A DNA stretch of 5,884 nt from NCBI GenBank assembly GCA_028284565.1, contig JANQRM010000362.1, forward strand, positions 1 through 5,884, read 5' to 3'. The stretch is from Anaerolineae bacterium (lineage in GTDB: Bacteria > Chloroflexota > Anaerolineae > Aggregatilineales > Phototrophicaceae). The translations under genes and the position numbers were made by a program. A model generated the notes under the pieces. That model was given only the letters and a program-made list of their open reading frames with translations. It ran no database searches and had not been told where the DNA came from. How positions within the stretch are numbered: position 1 is the stretch's first letter; every line of letters begins with the position of its first letter. Below are positions 1 to 5,884 of this stretch, piece after piece.

Positions 1-233
1 CGGAGATTGAACGTCAACGCTCAGAACGGGAAGCAGAACGGCGTGGGCAAGTCGGTAGTGGAGACCGTTCCGAGAAAATCCGCACCTACAACTATCCACA
101 AGGGCGCGTTACCGACCACCGCATCAACTTCAGCAGTTACAACCTGCCCGCGGTGATGGATGGTGGGATTGATGACTTCATCGACCAACTCGCCACGCAA
201 GAACAAGCCGAGTTGCTGGCGAGTGGAGAATAG
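1..233 (+). CDS. prfA: Peptide chain release factor 1 (RF1), C-terminal end, 5' truncated by window
   Basis: RF1 is the cytoplasmic class I release factor. It recognises UAA and UAG in the ribosomal A site and triggers hydrolysis of peptidyl-tRNA. Only the last 76 full codons are present, read from base 3 to the TAG at 231-233. The segment shows the highly conserved stretch following the GGQ domain: [13 protein letters not shown], then [10 protein letters not shown]. The form 'IRTYN(Y/F)PQGRVTDHR' is typical of RF1, whereas RF2 has 'IRSYV...VKDHR'. The catalytic GGQ and the PxT anticodon-like motif lie upstream of the window. The acidic C-terminus, with a DDFIDQL stretch and a short helical tail, is normal for the family. 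No strong terminator follows the stop, and the next gene is more than 500 bp away, so it probably belongs to another transcription unit. Identity is very secure. Confidence 0.96.
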   Translation, partial: EIERQRSEREAERRGQVGSGDRSEKIRTYNYPQGRVTDHRINFSSYNLPAVMDGGIDDFIDQLATQEQAELLASGE

Positions 234-531
234 CGTTTGTTGAAGGTTGGTGAAATGTTTGTTCAATTATGCTATCACCGCTTGCTGACACCTGTTGATG
301 GGTTCGATTCTGCTGAAATGGCACAAAATCGGCTGAAAAACCCCTGTTTAACAGGAGCTAACAGACAAATATTTGAGTCATCGGATAGATAAGAGAATAA
401 GATTTTTACTGTTTTAGTAAAGTTGGAATTGGGTTAGCAATCTCACCAAATCCTATTCTATCCCTTTAACTTGTTGTTAAGGTGCAAGGTGTTCACTATT
501 AAAAAGTATCATAAAAGCCTATGGTTTGGTG

Positions 532-600
532 ATGCATCTGGCTATGCATTTGTCCATGCATTTGCATCGTGGTATAGCTATCAGCAATTTAGCTATCGGC
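532..600. repeat. Array of palindromic hexamers: ATGCAT x3 (12-bp period) then TAGCTA x2 (15-bp period)
   Basis: ATGCAT occurs at 532-537, 544-549 and 556-561, exactly 12 bp apart, and the last two copies extend to ATGCATTTG. Immediately downstream, TAGCTATC(A/G)GC occurs at 575-585 and 590-600, 15 bp apart. Because the hexamers are self-complementary, the block can also fold: the copies at 544-549 and 556-561 pair around a 6-nt loop, enclosed by GATGCA (531-536) pairing with TGCATC (563-568). The two TAGCTA copies can pair around a 9-nt loop. It may be a degenerate tandem repeat, a multi-site operator or a structured element. The sequence does not tell which. Confidence 0.55.
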
Positions 601-677
601 TTGATCATTTAACCTGAGTTCCGTTTAAGCGATGATGATTGAAAATTAAGCTGAATCTACGCATAAAATCGGTTCAT

Positions 678-705
678 GTAGGGGCGATTCGCGAATCGCC
701 CTTAC
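678..705. repeat. REP-like 28-bp palindrome (GTAGGGGCG type)
   Basis: The core at 682-701 is a perfect 20-bp palindrome. It extends to 678-705 with a single imperfection, G681 against T702, which is still a wobble pair in RNA. Arms starting GTAGGGGCG and ending in its complement recall an extragenic palindrome that I remember as abundant in Chloroflexota and Cyanobacteria. That is recollection, not a search result. It sits about 62 bp before the start at 768. A short run of T follows at 707-710, so a terminator role is possible but the run is weak. The absence of a loop makes cruciform DNA or a mobile repeat as likely as an RNA hairpin. Confidence 0.6.
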
Positions 706-767
706 CTTTTGTTGCTAATTTTGAGGAATTTGAATCATTTTACTTTATCCGAGTTCAGTTAATTTAG

Positions 768-1337
768 ATGCACGTACCCGAAAAAAGAAATGTGGTTATG
801 AATAATCAGCTTTCGGAACTTATTCAGAAAATGGATGAACGTAGTCAACGTTTGTTTGCTTGTGATTGTGCAGAGCGTGTCTTGTATCTATTTGAGACCG
901 CACGTTCAGATGATAAACGTCCAAGAAACGCGATTGAGACGGCTCGTCGGTATGTGAATGGTCAGGCGACTAGAGATGAATTAGAAAAATCAAGTCGCAA
1001 GGCAGAGATGGCGGCGTGGGATGCTGGTGCAGAAGAGCGCGAAGACTCACCCCCTGAAGTCCAAGCTATTGCTTCTGTTGCGGTAACTGCTGAAATGGTT
1101 GCCCGTTATCCTGACGATAGTTATCAATCCATAACAGCAACCATAGATATGGTATCTGAAGTTATAATGGTTGCGAATCTTGGTGCTGAAGTTGCCGATA
1201 AGATTTGGCAATCGGAAGAGCATTGGAATCACATCGACAGTGAATTGGCGATGCAGGCAAGAGCTACGTTGGATGCTGAACTTGATTGGCAAACACGACA
1301 AGCAAAGACTTATATCAACAGCAATCAAATATCCTAG
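768..1337 (+). CDS. Imm-5-like 'putative immunity protein' family, small helical protein
   Basis: This is a 189-residue, apparently all-helical, soluble cytoplasmic protein without signal peptide or membrane segment. Residues 28-63 resemble the Imm-5-like family hallmark, in which a 'D-C-A-E-x-V-L-x-L-F' helix is followed by 'D-D-x-R-P-R-x-A-I-E-x-A-R'. Here these appear as C32-D-C-A-E36 and D48-D-K-R-P-R53-N-A-I-E57. The C-terminal helix with D-W174-Q-T-R-Q also fits the 'EWQxxRL' end I associate with these proteins. Such domains are predicted immunity partners of polymorphic toxins, but they also occur alone, and no function is proven. The start is uncertain. ATG 768 directly follows an in-frame TAG and has no clear Shine-Dalgarno, and ATG 798 (residue 11) would lose nothing conserved but also lacks a good site. 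The stop lies 13 nt before the next gene, suggesting co-transcription. No toxin gene is visible nearby. Family assignment is from memory of motifs. Confidence 0.6.
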   Translation: MHVPEKRNVVMNNQLSELIQKMDERSQRLFACDCAERVLYLFETARSDDKRPRNAIETARRYVNGQATRDELEKSSRKAEMAAWDAGAEEREDSPPEVQAIASVAVTAEMVARYPDDSYQSITATIDMVSEVIMVANLGAEVADKIWQSEEHWNHIDSELAMQARATLDAELDWQTRQAKTYINSNQIS

Positions 1338-1338
1338 T

Positions 1339-1342
1339 GAGG
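1339..1342 (+). promoter_or_regulatory. Shine-Dalgarno for the serine hydrolase
   Basis: GAGG lies 8 nt before ATG 1351 and just past the stop of the upstream gene at 1337. It fixes the start at 1351 rather than at the later in-frame ATGs, which would cut into the signal peptide. The short gap suggests coupled translation of the two genes. Confidence 0.7.
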
Positions 1343-1350
1343 CAAATTGA

Positions 1351-2394
1351 ATGATAAAGTTACTACTCATCATCATGCTCCTTCTCTCGACAAGCGTTAT
1401 CATGGCACAATCGGATGATGACATTCTCTACCCAACAGATGAATGGGCTGTCTCATCACCCGTCGCACAGAATATAGATGCGGATAGGCTAGCTGATACC
1501 ATCGCCCGCATTCCAGAGGAACACTCACATATCACCAGCTTGCTAATTGTCCGCAATAGTCAGCTTGTGGTTGAGGAATATTTTAATGGCAACGATTCCG
1601 ATTCATTGATTGAAGTCTTCTCTGTGACAAAGAGTGTCACCTCTGCTCTCGTCGGTATGGCAATTGGCGAAGGCGACTTATCCGGCTTGGGCATGACACT
1701 AGCGGAAGGCTTGCCAAGTTACTTCACGGATGGACAAAATAGCGACAAAGCCGACATCACACTGAATGACCTACTCTTGATGCGCTCTGGGATTGGCTGG
1801 GATGAAGCCTTGAATGCACTCCGTATCGTCACCGCAAATGGGGATTTGACAGAGTATGTACTGGAAATTCCGATGTCGGAAGCACCGGGCGAGAGTTGGA
1901 CCTATAGCTCTGGCAATTCTCAATTGATTTCTGCACTTTTTACTGAACAAGTCGGCATGACCATGGCAGATTATGCACGAGACAATCTCTTCGCCCCACT
2001 CGGCATCAGCAACTTTGAATGGCAGACAGACGGCATCGGCAACAACATCGGCGGAGCAGGCTTACGACTCTCAGCACAAGACTTGGCAAAATTTGGCTAT
2101 CTATTCTTACAGAATGGCAAATGGGAAGATGGGCAAATTATCCCCGATGATTGGGTCGAGTTAACCACCACGACCTTTATTGAAGATAAAGAAGACTATA
2201 GCTATCACTGGTGGCTGACGGATTACAGCTATAATGCCGAAGGCTTTGCGGGTCAATATGTGACAGTCATACCCGAAGCTGATGTGGTGATTGTTCTCAC
2301 CTCAAACCCATCGTTTTTCCAAGCACAACAGCAGTCCGACAGCAATCGAGACTTCATTGAACAGCTCATCTTGCCCACTATTGAGGATAACTAA
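1351..2394 (+). CDS. Secreted beta-lactamase-family serine hydrolase (class C / esterase-like)
   Basis: This 347-residue protein belongs to the beta-lactamase/penicillin-binding fold, whose members include class C beta-lactamases, DD-peptidases, EstB-type esterases and NylB-type amidases. Residues 1-19 form a signal peptide: Lys3, a hydrophobic core and a likely signal peptidase I cut after A19 (I-M-A|Q). No lipobox cysteine is present, so export into the cell envelope or medium is expected. The nucleophile motif SxxK is S91-V-T-K94. The second motif is Y185-S-S187. The third, normally K-T-G or H-x-G, appears as G298-F-A-G301-Q, as in esterase-like members. Other family landmarks are L-L-M-R-S-G-I-G-W-D-E near 142-152 and the G-G-A-G-L-R-L-S-A-Q-D-L-A-K-F-G helix near 234-249. 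Length is normal for a stand-alone enzyme. It sits 13 nt after the Imm-5-like gene. The substrate cannot be read from sequence, and the missing KTG argues against a true antibiotic-degrading beta-lactamase. Confidence 0.88.
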   Translation: MIKLLLIIMLLLSTSVIMAQSDDDILYPTDEWAVSSPVAQNIDADRLADTIARIPEEHSHITSLLIVRNSQLVVEEYFNGNDSDSLIEVFSVTKSVTSALVGMAIGEGDLSGLGMTLAEGLPSYFTDGQNSDKADITLNDLLLMRSGIGWDEALNALRIVTANGDLTEYVLEIPMSEAPGESWTYSSGNSQLISALFTEQVGMTMADYARDNLFAPLGISNFEWQTDGIGNNIGGAGLRLSAQDLAKFGYLFLQNGKWEDGQIIPDDWVELTTTTFIEDKEDYSYHWWLTDYSYNAEGFAGQYVTVIPEADVVIVLTSNPSFFQAQQQSDSNRDFIEQLILPTIEDN

Positions 2395-2412
2395 CGCATT
2401 TCTAACGCATTT
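2391..2412. repeat. 11-bp perfect tandem duplication across the hydrolase stop codon
   Basis: CTAACGCATTT occurs twice back to back, at 2391-2401 and 2402-2412. The first copy supplies the TAA stop at 2392-2394. The second copy is non-coding. It looks like a small slippage duplication at the 3' end of the gene. A short CGCA/TGCG inverted pair inside it is too small to be a terminator. Confidence 0.75.
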
Positions 2413-2468
2413 GCGCGCCAAATCACCGATTTTTACGCCAACTTTACATCTATCGGATAGAAAATTGT

Positions 2469-2532
2469 TATACAATAGAAGATAGGGTGACTGATCTGCC
2501 TTAATATGCAGTTTTAGGGACTCTATTGTATA
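2469..2532. repeat. Interrupted 11-bp inverted repeat upstream of the response regulator
   Basis: TATACAATAGA at 2469-2479 is the exact reverse complement of 2522-2532, with 42 bp between. Inside lies a small CTGC/GCAG stem (2496-2499/2508-2511) followed by TTTT. The left arm overlaps the -10-like TACAAT and the right arm overlaps TATAGT, so the arms could be paired binding sites for a regulator or divergent -10-like elements. The repeat is plain to see; its role is a guess. Confidence 0.6.
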
Positions 2533-2597
2533 GTTACAGTTAGAACTGGATAGCCTTTACACTATTCATATATCGACGAACCACCCCAAAAACCAGT

Positions 2598-2601
2598 GAG
2601 G
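2598..2601 (+). promoter_or_regulatory. Shine-Dalgarno for the response regulator
   Basis: GAGG inside GTGAGGTT lies 8 nt before ATG 2610, which supports that start. The receiver domain begins at once (residues 4-12), so nothing is missing from the N-terminus. Confidence 0.75.
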
Positions 2602-2609
2602 TTCAACCC

Positions 2610-3536
2610 ATGAGTAAAGACCGAATTCTTGTTGTCGATGATGATTTTGATATTTCCAATATGCTCCGCATTTATTTTAGCGGGCAAGGGTATGATGTGG
2701 ATGTCGCGCCCAAAGGGGGTGAGGCACTCTCCATGACACGCAAGCAACTACCTAATCTCATTGTCCTTGATATTAACTTGCCTGATATGACAGGCTACGA
2801 TGTCTGTAAGGAATTGCGGACCACAGCGCGCACACGCCACATTCCCATTATCTTCTTGACCCAAAAAGATGAGCGCAGTGACAAAATCATCGGCTTAGAA
2901 CTGGGTGCAGATGATTATGTAACGAAGCCTTTTGATATTGAAGAACTCAAGCTGCGCGTGCAAAACTCAATCCGTGCCGCCAAACACAACTCGCAAATCG
3001 ACCCCAAATCCAACCTCCCCACAGGCGGACTCATCGAAGACCACCTGCGCGAGCTCATGCGAGGCGACACCAAATGGGCGTACATCGACATCAAGATTGA
3101 TAACTTCGAGATGTTCTCTGAAGTCTATGGTTGGGCGGCTGGCGATGAAGTCATTCGCTTCGGCTCGATTTTGCTGGGCGAAATGGTCGATGCTCATGGC
3201 ACGTCCGATGATTATCTCGGTCATCCCGGCAAAGACAACTTCGTCATTATCTCACATGCAGAAGATGCTCAGAAGTTGGTCGATCAGATTACCGAGCAAT
3301 TTGCCGAGCGCGCCAAACAACATTACTCCTTCATCGACCGGGAACGCGGGTACATGCTCGTCCCCGATGGCGCATCCGGAGAACGTCAAGTTGAACTTAT
3401 GACCATGTCTTATGGGCTGGTATCCACCACGACCCATCAATTTTCAGATATTCGGGAGATCACCGAACTTGCCGCCGAAGACCGCCGTGGACACAGCAGT
3501 GACCGTGGCACACAAGATATCTTGACTTCATGGTAA
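2610..3536 (+). CDS. Response regulator: receiver domain plus degenerate (inactive) GGDEF-like domain
   Basis: This is a 308-residue cytoplasmic signalling protein. Residues 4-122 form a complete CheY-like receiver: acidic pocket D10-D11-D12, phospho-acceptor D54 in L-I-V-L-D-I-N-L-P, switch T84 and conserved K106 in T-K-P-F. It should therefore be phosphorylated by a histidine kinase. Residues ~135-305 match the GGDEF (diguanylate cyclase) fold but have lost the active site. The signature G-G-D-E-F is G207-K-D-N210-F. In the upstream D-x-D-x-F-K-x-x-N motif the first metal Asp is K162, the phosphate-binding Lys is E167 and the guanine-binding Asn is S170. Only D164, F166, the Y-G at 173-174 and G178-D179 remain. 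It is unlikely to make c-di-GMP and more likely acts as a binding or dimerisation module. It is followed after 55 nt by the GAF-array gene on the same strand, a likely operon partner. Receiver call is near certain; the GGDEF-like call is strong. Confidence 0.9.
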   Translation: MSKDRILVVDDDFDISNMLRIYFSGQGYDVDVAPKGGEALSMTRKQLPNLIVLDINLPDMTGYDVCKELRTTARTRHIPIIFLTQKDERSDKIIGLELGADDYVTKPFDIEELKLRVQNSIRAAKHNSQIDPKSNLPTGGLIEDHLRELMRGDTKWAYIDIKIDNFEMFSEVYGWAAGDEVIRFGSILLGEMVDAHGTSDDYLGHPGKDNFVIISHAEDAQKLVDQITEQFAERAKQHYSFIDRERGYMLVPDGASGERQVELMTMSYGLVSTTTHQFSDIREITELAAEDRRGHSSDRGTQDILTSW

Positions 3537-3591
3537 GGAGCGACATCCTCCCACCCATCCCCCGTAGGCTTAGGAGTTAGCAGGTTCGCGT

Positions 3592-5884
3592 ATGGGTAAT
3601 TTTGTCATCATAGCCATCACCATGGGGGTTCTCACCCTCGTTGGTCTATACCTTTGGACACGACTGCGCCAAGACCTTGGCAATGTCGAACTCGAATCAC
3701 AAATGGCACAACGCTCGTCAAACAATGACGAGGCGGACTCCGCTGTGATTGTGATGGGTGCGCATGGGCGTGTGGTTCATGCCAACCAAACCGCCCGTCA
3801 ATGGTTCCAAGCGTCCCAAGACACCCCTGACCTTGAATTTATGGCGCGTCAGGTCAATCCACCCGATAGTTTCTTGCGCCTCTTCGCACAAGAGCATGAA
3901 TCGGCTTTCTTGCTGGGTGAACGTTGGATTGAAGGTGCATCGCATGTGGTTCCTTCAGACGACGGACAACGGACGATGGTTGTTCTGCGGGAATTGAATG
4001 GACACACCACAGTCAATGATGTCCTCGATTTGTCGGTGGCGATTTCGCTCGTGAATCAAGTTGGTGAGTACGTTAACGCCAGCATGGGTGTGGAACAAGC
4101 CTTGCAAGTCTTGTTAGAGATGCTCACTAAAGCGATTGGTTCGGACGCGGGTGAAATCTGCTTATGGCATCGGGACGAGCGCGCCCTCCAACAACGCGGA
4201 TGGATTGGGGACATGCAATACCTGCTGTCGATGGCAGAGCATGATAGCTTCTATCGCAATTGGCAAGGGGTCGCAGGTTGGATTGGTCAATACCGCAAGC
4301 CCCTATTGATTTCCCAACGGCATAATGTCGTCAGTACTGAACAACTGCTGAAAGACATTCCCTTTGCCAGTACAGTGGGGATTCCTCTTGTCTTAAATGA
4401 TACCTTCATTGGGACGCTGGCTCTCTTTAGTCAAAAGGAAGATGGCTTTAGTGAAGGCGATTTAGCCCTCCTCCAAGCCGTTGCCAAACCCGTGACAACC
4501 TCCGTCTACAACGCTCAACTCTACACCCAACAAGAAGAGCGTATCCGCGACATCGCCAGCTTACAAGAGATTGTCGAGCAACCCCGTTCAAGCGAGGGTG
4601 CAAAACCCATTTATCGCCTGTTGAATGAACGGATTGCCCGTCTGCTCGAATCTGATATTTCTGGCGTGTTCATCTATGACGATGACCGTGAAGCTCTGGT
4701 TTCGACACTGCCCTTCTTTGGTCTACCCGATAATGTGGCACAAAACATTGTCATTCCGTTGCCAGAAGGCAGTTCCCAACGCGATATCTGGGAAAATCAG
4801 CCTTATTGGTCAACGAACGATGCACCGGGCGAACCCCTCATTGAATCTCTCGCCCTTAAGCCTCTAGTTGATGTCGCCGGGATTGAAAATCTCGCTCTGA
4901 TGCCCATGCAAATAGGGCAAGAACGTATCGGGTCGATTGCCATTGCCAACAAACGCACACAAGGCGGTTTTACCCCGCGTGATATTCAAAACTTACGGGT
5001 GCTAGTCGCACAAGCTGCAATTGTCGTAGAGAATATCCGCCTCTATCAACAAGAACGACGCATTGATACCGAACTCGTCGGTCTACAAGAGATGACTCAT
5101 GCCATTGGCGCGCTCCGTCACCAAGATGAATTCTATGCAGAAATCACAGAACGGATTGCCAAGTTGATGAACACGACCATGTGTGGCATCTTGCTCTACG
5201 ATGAAGCCAATAATCGGCTTGTCGGGCAATTGCCCTTTTATGGGGTAGATGATGAAATCGCCCGGTACTATGGGATTCCACTCGAGTCGGGAACTGTGAT
5301 GAATGACATCTGGACAAACGAGAGCTACTGGATTAGTAACCACGTCGCCTCAGACCCGATTGTCTTTGAAGCCGCCCTCGACCAGATTGCCGAGTTACTG
5401 AGTGTCCAAAAGACCATGACAGCCACCCTTTCTGCTGGGGGGCGTAATTTAGGGATTGTCCAGATTGCCAACAAGGAAGATGGAACGGACTTTACGGATA
5501 GCGATGCCCGTCTGCTTATGATTTTTGCGACACAAGCGGCGGCGATTATCGAAAATGCACGCCTATATAATGAAGTGCAACGGCGTGCCATCCAAGCAGA
5601 TAGCCTGCGGAAAATCGCTGAAATGGCAGGGACGGTTCTCTCCACCAATCAATCTTTCACGCCCGTCTTGCAAGAAATTGCCGACTACACCAATAGTCAA
5701 GTCGTCTATGTCAATGTCCTCGATGAATCGGCTGGGTCACTCGTAACCTATCCGCGTTGGGTCTATGGCATGAAGCTCAATGACCCCATCGTGCAAGATA
5801 TTCATGCGGAAGGTTTTGAAAACAGCATTGTACTCTCTGGTAAGCCTTTCCTGCACAACGATGTCCTCAACGCTGAGGGATTAA
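3592..5884 (+). CDS. Membrane-anchored PAS/multi-GAF sensor protein, 3' truncated by window
   Basis: An open frame runs from ATG 3592 through the window end, giving 764 residues with no stop. Residues 4-22 form one transmembrane helix (F-V-I-I-A-I-T to L-Y-L-W), followed by Arg residues, so the rest is probably cytoplasmic. Residues ~48-136 look like a divergent PAS domain (A-V-I-V-M-G, then V-V-H-A-N). GAF-like domains follow at ~165-312, ~338-487 and ~512-662, each ending in a helix of the N-x-(R/Q)-L-Y type. A fourth begins near 690 and is cut off. GAF2 and GAF3 are clearly related to each other. The start is firm because an in-frame TAG lies at 3571-3573 and no other start codon comes between. 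The ribosome site is weak: GGAG at 3573-3576 is 15 nt away, while AGG at 3582-3584 is 7 nt away. GAF domains bind small ligands, but no chromophore or haem motif is evident. The output domain is unseen; a histidine kinase partner for the upstream response regulator is plausible but inferred. Confidence 0.88.
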   Translation, partial: MGNFVIIAITMGVLTLVGLYLWTRLRQDLGNVELESQMAQRSSNNDEADSAVIVMGAHGRVVHANQTARQWFQASQDTPDLEFMARQVNPPDSFLRLFAQEHESAFLLGERWIEGASHVVPSDDGQRTMVVLRELNGHTTVNDVLDLSVAISLVNQVGEYVNASMGVEQALQVLLEMLTKAIGSDAGEICLWHRDERALQQRGWIGDMQYLLSMAEHDSFYRNWQGVAGWIGQYRKPLLISQRHNVVSTEQLLKDIPFASTVGIPLVLNDTFIGTLALFSQKEDGFSEGDLALLQAVAKPVTTSVYNAQLYTQQEERIRDIASLQEIVEQPRSSEGAKPIYRLLNERIARLLESDISGVFIYDDDREALVSTLPFFGLPDNVAQNIVIPLPEGSSQRDIWENQPYWSTNDAPGEPLIESLALKPLVDVAGIENLALMPMQIGQERIGSIAIANKRTQGGFTPRDIQNLRVLVAQAAIVVENIRLYQQERRIDTELVGLQEMTHAIGALRHQDEFYAEITERIAKLMNTTMCGILLYDEANNRLVGQLPFYGVDDEIARYYGIPLESGTVMNDIWTNESYWISNHVASDPIVFEAALDQIAELLSVQKTMTATLSAGGRNLGIVQIANKEDGTDFTDSDARLLMIFATQAAAIIENARLYNEVQRRAIQADSLRKIAEMAGTVLSTNQSFTPVLQEIADYTNSQVVYVNVLDESAGSLVTYPRWVYGMKLNDPIVQDIHAEGFENSIVLSGKPFLHNDVLNAEGL

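Larger units (their letters stand above)
234..767. other. 534-bp AT-rich intergenic region without a credible gene
   Basis: I see no reading frame with coding character on either strand. What it holds, in order, is as follows. A near-perfect palindrome lies at 343-355 (CCTGTT-T-AACAGG). A hairpin at 405-421 has TTTACT/AGTAAA arms and a 5-nt loop. A second hairpin at 464-482 has 7 pairs, one of them G-T, around TTGTT. A block of repeated palindromic hexamers spans 532-600, and a REP-like palindrome spans 678-705. None of the hairpins before 678 is followed by a T-run, so none reads as a good intrinsic terminator for prfA. No well-spaced sigma-70 promoter stands out upstream of the gene at 768. 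The region is more AT-rich than the flanking genes and may be a landing site for small repeats. This is inference from composition by eye. Confidence 0.7.
2395..2609. other. 215-bp intergenic region upstream of the response regulator
   Basis: No gene is supported here. It holds the second copy of the 11-bp duplication (to 2412), a small palindrome CTATC-G-GATAG at 2450-2460, and a split 11-bp inverted repeat at 2469-2479/2522-2532. Promoter-like hexamers are present but poorly spaced: TTTACA (2443-2448) lies 22 nt from TACAAT (2471-2476). TATAGT (2529-2534) has no -35 partner. TTTACA/TACAAT is therefore only a hint of a promoter for the signalling pair. Confidence 0.55.

Noticed and set aside
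21..266. Minus-strand reading frame of 81 codons
   Set aside because: It is antisense to the highly conserved RF1 C-terminus, has no family resemblance and is explained by the coding bias of prfA.
532..600. CRISPR array
   Set aside because: Units are 6-11 bp with 12-15 bp periods and no unique spacers of 25-40 bp.
1047..1424. Minus-strand reading frame of 125 codons across the Imm-5-like/hydrolase junction
   Set aside because: It overlaps two well-supported + strand genes and the ribosome site between them, and its translation is low-complexity and unlike any family I know.
2443..2476. Sigma-70 promoter TTTACA...TACAAT
   Set aside because: The hexamers match reasonably but the spacer is 22 nt, too long for a standard promoter, so I did not list it as a feature.
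2496..2515. Intrinsic terminator CTGC/GCAG followed by TTTT
   Set aside because: A four-pair stem with an 8-nt loop is too weak, and it lies about 100 bp past the hydrolase stop.
2469..2609. c-di-GMP or other riboswitch upstream of the GGDEF-like gene
   Set aside because: I see no conserved GEMM-type core sequences; only a generic stem is present.
3537..3551. Terminator hairpin GGAG/CTCC between the response regulator and the GAF gene
   Set aside because: Only four pairs with a 7-nt loop and no T-run; it does not argue against co-transcription.
5325..5648. Minus-strand reading frame of 107 codons
   Set aside because: It is antisense to the third GAF domain, whose + frame is clearly coding. 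The Ala/Arg/Ser-rich translation is typical of a shadow frame.

Overview
This window looks like chromosomal DNA from a free-living bacterium, most likely Chloroflexota (Anaerolineae-like). That assignment is an inference. It rests on a long multi-GAF sensor protein beside a receiver protein with a degenerate GGDEF domain, a palindrome of the 'GTAGGGGCG' type that I recall as common in Chloroflexota and Cyanobacteria, and moderate GC in the genes with AT-rich spacers. All five recognised genes lie on the + strand.

Layout: (1) The window opens in the last ~76 codons of peptide chain release factor 1 (prfA). (2) A 534-bp AT-rich spacer (234-767) holds no credible gene. It does hold palindromes, an array of ATGCAT and TAGCTA hexamers, and a REP-like palindrome. 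(3) A likely two-gene unit follows: a small helical protein resembling the Imm-5-like 'putative immunity protein' family (768-1337) and, 13 nt later, a secreted beta-lactamase-fold serine hydrolase (1351-2394). (4) A 215-bp spacer (2395-2609) carries an 11-bp tandem repeat that overlaps the hydrolase stop codon and an 11-bp inverted repeat. (5) A signalling pair follows: a response regulator with an intact receiver and a catalytically dead GGDEF-like domain (2610-3536), then a membrane-anchored PAS/GAF-array sensor (3592 to the window end) that is cut off inside a fourth GAF-like domain.

Functionally, prfA is housekeeping. The Imm-5-like/hydrolase pair is an accessory module, with no partner toxin visible. 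The last two genes plausibly act together in sensing: the GAF protein receives signals at the membrane and the cytoplasmic response regulator passes them on, not by making c-di-GMP but perhaps by binding something through its dead GGDEF domain. The output domain of the sensor (histidine kinase, phosphatase or cyclase) lies beyond the window. I found no CRISPR array, transposase, tRNA or rRNA. I did not find a clearly new system; the most distinctive items are the dead-GGDEF/GAF-array pair and the hexamer array upstream of the Imm-5-like gene.
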